Source: Candidatus Thiosymbion sp.
GTDB taxonomy: Bacteria > Pseudomonadota > Gammaproteobacteria > Chromatiales > Chromatiaceae
Assembly: GCA_018435665.1 (NCBI GenBank)
Contig: JAHDND010000007.1
Span: 84,357-148,356, forward strand
Reading direction: 5' to 3'
DNA length: 64,000 bases
Shown here: in pieces, positions 61,094 through 64,000 of the stretch
Layout: every line of letters begins with the position of its first letter
How positions within the stretch are numbered: position 1 is the stretch's first letter
The notes under the pieces: model-generated
Databases searched by the model: none
The model's input: the letters and a program-made list of their open reading frames with translations, nothing else
What the model was told of the DNA's origin: nothing
Program-made: the position numbers and the translations under genes

Positions 61094-63010
61094 TCAGGGG
61101 TTCGGCTCCTCCAGGGGCAGCCACAGGCTGAACTCACAGCCGCCCGTCGCCAGATTGGTCACGCCCGCCCGCCCCCCATGGCGGCGCGCCACCTTGTCCA
61201 CCAGGTAGAGGCCCAGGCCCGCGCCGGTCTCGGTACTGTTGTGACCACGCCGGAAACGGCGAAAGATCAGCGGCAGGTCCTCCGCCGGCACCCCCGCCCC
61301 CGCGTCCCGGACCCGGACCCGCAGCCCCCCTTCGGCCACGTCCAGGTGGATCAGCACCGGTTCGGTGGGTGGCGAGTGGCGGCGGGCGTTTTGCAGCAGG
61401 TTGCGGATGGCCAGCCGCAGCAGGCCCGCGTCGCCGGTGCAGATGGGGACCGGGGAAGCTTCCAGGATCATCTCGGGACCCGGGGTGTCGCGCAGGTCGT
61501 CCATGGCGGCGTTACAGATCCGACCCAGGTCCAGGGGTGCCCGCCGCAGGGGGGCATCGGCGCTGGCCAGGCGTTCCGTTGATAGGTAATCATCCATCAG
61601 GCGAGTCAGGCGGTCGCTGGCGCGGCGGATCTTCTCGCCCCGGGCCCGGCCCTTGGCGTCCAGGGTTGGGTCTAGCAGCAGGTTGTGCGCCGCCGCCGCG
61701 ATAATGCTCAGGGGGGTGCGCACCTCGTGGGAAACCAGGCTCAGAAAGTCCTCCTGCTCCTCCCGCAGCCGGCGTTCCGCCGCCGCCTGAGCCTCCGCCA
61801 GCGTCTTCTCCCGCCGCAGGCGCTTATGCACGGAGAAGATTGACAGGCTCAGCACCAGGGTCTGGAGCAGGGCGCCGATCGCCAGACCCTGGTCGCTCAG
61901 CAGGCCGGGCGGCAGCCATCCCCGGGTCCGGGCCAGGTCGACCACCAGGCCGAGACCGTAGAGGCCGAAGGCCAGCAGAAAGGAGCGCGCCCGTTCGTCG
62001 CCGTGCCAGGCGAGACCCAGGGCCAGGAGCAGGGAAAGACCGATCAGTAGGCCCCGGGCCGGCTTGGCCAGGGCCAGGGCCAGGTCGGGAAACCCGCCGA
62101 GGACCAGCAACAGCCCCACCACGGCCACGAGATTGGCGGCCCCGAGCACCTGGCGGCGCCAGAAGGCGCTGCCGCGGAGGAGACCGACATAATCGAAGAT
62201 GAAGCGCTGCATGACCGGCAGGGACAGGCAGATCAGGGCCGCCATCACGGCGTTGGCCAGGCCGGGGAGCCAAAAGTCCGGCTGCGCCTGTTGTAGCCAG
62301 CCGCCGGCGATGAGGGCGGCCAGCAGGTTCAGGGCGACGTAGAGGGTGAAGAGGTAATGGGTCCGTTCCTGGCTCCACATCCAGAAGAAGGCATGGAGCA
62401 AGGCGATGAGGGCATAGACCCCGAAGTAGAGCCCCCAGACCCGGGCCTCGGCCATGGCCGCCTCGGTGAAGGCCAGGGGGGGCCAGAGGGTCAGCGCCGG
62501 GCGGCTGGGCAGCCGGGTCTCCAGGCGCAGGTAGTAGGTCGTCGGCTCGACCTCGGGCTGGAGGCGGAAGAGCGGCTGGCGGTAATCCACCTCCCGTTCC
62601 GACCAGGGCCAGGCTTGACCCGAGCGCCGTTCGCTAAAGCCACCCCCGGGCTGGGGCACGAAGAGGCGAACATCGTCGAGGGTGGCGGGCGCCACCTCCA
62701 GCCAGGCCTCATCCGGCCCGGCGGGGGGGCGCTCCAGGGTGAGACGCAGCCAGAGGACAACCCCGGGGCTGGTGGGGTCCCCCAGGGGCGACGGCAGTTG
62801 GCGGGGCAGGGGACTGAACCCGGGGGCCTGGACCGTCGCCACCTGGGCGATCGTCCAGGTCCCCCCGGGATCGAGGAGGAAGTCCAGGTGGTCGCTCAGA
62901 TCGAGCTTGCTGGCGATGGGGAGCGTCAGGACGGTGGGTGGCGTGGCCACCAGGGGCCCGGCCAAGAGCCAGAGGAGGAGCAATGCCAGCAGGCGAGGCA
63001 AGGGCTTCAT
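61094..63010 (-). CDS. 7TMR-DISM sensor histidine kinase
   Basis: 638 residues. A signal peptide precedes a periplasmic beta-sandwich domain (DISMED2-like, WLRLTLERPPAGPDEAWLEV and TTYYLRLETRLPSRPALTLW). Seven membrane helices follow (about residues 190-395), then a short coiled coil, HisKA with SLVSHEVRTPLSII (histidine near 428), and an ATPase domain with RDAGAGVPAEDLP and GAGLGLYLVDKVARRHGG. The extracellular domain fold suggests carbohydrate or similar ligands. It converges with the OmpR-type regulator and probably phosphorylates it. The upstream gap holds palindromic repeat copy B. Confidence 0.9.
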   Translation of the reverse strand: MKPLPRLLALLLLWLLAGPLVATPPTVLTLPIASKLDLSDHLDFLLDPGGTWTIAQVATVQAPGFSPLPRQLPSPLGDPTSPGVVLWLRLTLERPPAGPDEAWLEVAPATLDDVRLFVPQPGGGFSERRSGQAWPWSEREVDYRQPLFRLQPEVEPTTYYLRLETRLPSRPALTLWPPLAFTEAAMAEARVWGLYFGVYALIALLHAFFWMWSQERTHYLFTLYVALNLLAALIAGGWLQQAQPDFWLPGLANAVMAALICLSLPVMQRFIFDYVGLLRGSAFWRRQVLGAANLVAVVGLLLVLGGFPDLALALAKPARGLLIGLSLLLALGLAWHGDERARSFLLAFGLYGLGLVVDLARTRGWLPPGLLSDQGLAIGALLQTLVLSLSIFSVHKRLRREKTLAEAQAAAERRLREEQEDFLSLVSHEVRTPLSIIAAAAHNLLLDPTLDAKGRARGEKIRRASDRLTRLMDDYLSTERLASADAPLRRAPLDLGRICNAAMDDLRDTPGPEMILEASPVPICTGDAGLLRLAIRNLLQNARRHSPPTEPVLIHLDVAEGGLRVRVRDAGAGVPAEDLPLIFRRFRRGHNSTETGAGLGLYLVDKVARRHGGRAGVTNLATGGCEFSLWLPLEEPNP

Positions 63011-63031
63011 GACCGGGCATCTTAGCGCATA

Positions 63032-63198
63032 CCCATCGCCTTTCAGTTTTCGGCCGCGAAAGGGAGGGTCGGGTGGCGTCTGGCGGGGGTGTCGACCGCA
63101 GGGAGGCGGTCGTCAAGCCTACAAGGACGTATTCAGGTTGTCCCCCGCCAGACGCCAACCGACTCGGGAAAGCCGAGGGTTGATGCGCGATGTCTATC
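63032..63198 (-). repeat. Long palindromic intergenic repeat, copy B
   Basis: Reverse-complement homologue of 9368-9530. The main arms are 63066-63089 and 63142-63165 with two mismatches. The inner hairpin gaccgc/gcggtc and the phrase tcgtcaagcctaca are kept. In the arm the pair gcgactggc/gccagtcgc of copy A is gcgtctggc/gccagacgc here, a compensated change. Confidence 0.8.
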
Positions 63199-63238
63199 GA
63201 CACGCCCGCCGGGCACCAGGAGTGAAGGCGGGACTTGG

Positions 63239-63301
63239 CGTGAAAGTCGCTATAAAGTAATTAATTATCATGTGGTTGGTGTGCCGCCCCATGACAGTTA
63301 G
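63239..63301 (-). repeat. 63-bp stop-codon-associated repeat, fourth copy
   Basis: Leftward it starts ctaactgtcatgg and ends gactttcacg, 63 bases as in the ribBA copies. The TAA stop of the SseB-family gene is bases 2-4 of the element, the same placement as in ribBA. The centre is AT-rich and diverged. Confidence 0.75.
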
Positions 63302-63702
63302 TGGGTGCGCATCTGGGCCATCCGCTCCAGGTCCTGGGCCTCGAAGTCGATGCCGACGATCTCCCCGGGGTTGAGGCTGATGGCGTAGCCGATGCCCAGC
63401 TTCTCCAGGATCCAGGTGAATTCCACCACCAGACCGCCCCCATATCCGGGAAAGTCGCGGACGAAGCCCTTGGCCCGCTCCGGGCTGGTAAAGAGGACCA
63501 GCACCTCGCCATTGTCGGTCTCGATCTTGAGGGGGCGGGCGACCTTGTCGGTTTGCAGACCGCCGATTTGGTGGCGCTCATGGATCGGCATGAAGACCTC
63601 GGAGCCGAGGAGGGTGGCGATGAAATCCTCGGCGGGGATCTGGCCCTCCTGGGCGGCGATGAGCTGGCGCTCCAGATCGTTTTGCGGGATGAAGGGGGTC
63701 AT
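63298..63702 (-). CDS. SseB-family protein
   Basis: 134 residues. The pattern NDLERQLIAAQEGQIPAEDF, LLGSEVFMPIHER, LVLFTSPERAKGF and GYAISLNPGEIVGIDF matches the SseB N-terminal domain family, small cytoplasmic proteins of unclear role that are widespread beyond type III secretion. No secretion genes are near. Its stop codon is contributed by the 63-bp repeat. About 160 bases upstream, before the insertion element, hold nothing I can name. Confidence 0.8.
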   Translation of the reverse strand: MTPFIPQNDLERQLIAAQEGQIPAEDFIATLLGSEVFMPIHERHQIGGLQTDKVARPLKIETDNGEVLVLFTSPERAKGFVRDFPGYGGGLVVEFTWILEKLGIGYAISLNPGEIVGIDFEAQDLERMAQMRTH

Positions 63703-63865
63703 GAGGGGGATTACCTGAGCTGTCCAAAGAGTCCGGCATAGCTGGTGGTCGTTGGGATTGGCTTCAAGTAACGGGGTTCCGCCGGGAAGGCCCGCTATCT
63801 GGTTCGGGTCCGCGGGTCCCGGTTACCGGTTGGATATTGGTCCGTCGGGCACCATCATTCTTTAA

Positions 63866-64000
63866 GGAGACACTGATTTATTCCAACCTCATGGATTGTA
63901 TGTGATAAAATATTGCCCATGCTATCTCCGACCGCGAGTCGCCCCATGTCCAAGCAGATCTCCTTTGCCCAAGCCGAGTATGACGCCAAGCGCAAGATCA
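63866..64000 (+). mobile_element. Left end of an IS5-type insertion sequence (cut by window end)
   Basis: TTAA at 63862-63865 fits the YTAR target of the IS5 group. ggagacactgatttattc follows as the presumed left inverted repeat, and a transposase start lies 80 bases in. The right end is outside the window, so repeat and target duplication cannot be confirmed. Confidence 0.55.
63946..64000 (+). CDS. IS5-family transposase, N-terminal 18 residues only
   Basis: The first residues MSKQISFAQAEYDAKRKI match the opening of IS5-type transposases, which typically begin with a short Phe-Ala-x-x-Glu-Tyr block followed by basic residues. The window ends before the DDE catalytic domain. Upstream, an AT-rich stretch with gataaaatatt may hold its promoter. 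Confidence 0.55.
   Translation, partial: MSKQISFAQAEYDAKRKI

Overview
The window is high-GC DNA and reads as a chromosome segment of a gammaproteobacterium. I infer a purple-sulfur-type member (Chromatiales), though no 16S gene or photosynthesis gene is present to prove it. The supporting signs are the gammaproteobacterial housekeeping blocks (glyA-nrdR-ribD, ribBA-ribH-nusB-thiL-pgpA, rnr-rlmB, gltA), the density of sensor kinases and GGDEF/EAL proteins, and a bacteriophytochrome cyclase.

Layout. 0-7.9 kb: signalling block, with the tail of a hybrid kinase, a three-gene operon (CHASE hybrid kinase, periplasmic binding protein, second kinase) and a REC-GGDEF cyclase. 8-11.3 kb: glyA, nrdR, ribD. 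11.3-19.8 kb: c-di-GMP cluster, with a deletion-derived PAS remnant plus EAL protein, a 1103-aa binding-protein/PAS/GGDEF-like/EAL protein, and a multi-PAS diguanylate cyclase with a small membrane partner. 19.8-22.1 kb: breakpoint zone with a UmuD-like protein lacking its catalytic dyad, a WYL protein without its DNA-binding part, and an orphan phage-type nuclease domain. 22.3-34.4 kb: defence-type island on the minus strand (SNF2-DUF3883 helicase, NYN nuclease, DUF1156 methylase, AAA ATPase plus DUF4276, DUF499 ATPase). The gap between helicase and NYN gene carries a convincing small-RNA unit on the opposite strand. 34.4-39.2 kb: a secreted repeat protein, decayed DNA, and an AT-rich islet (GH5 glucanase, ABC half-transporter with degenerate ATPase motifs, endonuclease/exonuclease/phosphatase-fold protein) that ends at a tRNA-Leu(CAG). 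39.7-46.5 kb: rnr, rlmB, phytochrome-GGDEF-EAL, metallophosphoesterase. 46.6-50.9 kb: ribBA-ribH-nusB-thiL-pgpA. 51-53.1 kb: gene fragments and an AT-rich islet between near-identical direct repeats. 53.4-63.7 kb: TlpA-like thioredoxin, gltA, GNAT protein, a binding protein coupled to a sensor-MFS fusion, an OmpR-type regulator with a 7TM kinase, and an SseB-family protein. The window ends inside an IS5-type element.

Three themes cross the window. Periplasmic binding proteins occur without permeases, fused or coupled to kinases, a c-di-GMP enzyme and an MFS carrier, which suggests ligand sensing rather than uptake. Two families of short dispersed repeats recur: a long palindrome with a compensated base-pair change, and a 63-bp element that starts at or next to stop codons. 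The riboflavin cluster, usually contiguous in relatives, is split by about 35 kb of signalling and mobile DNA, and ribE is not seen.
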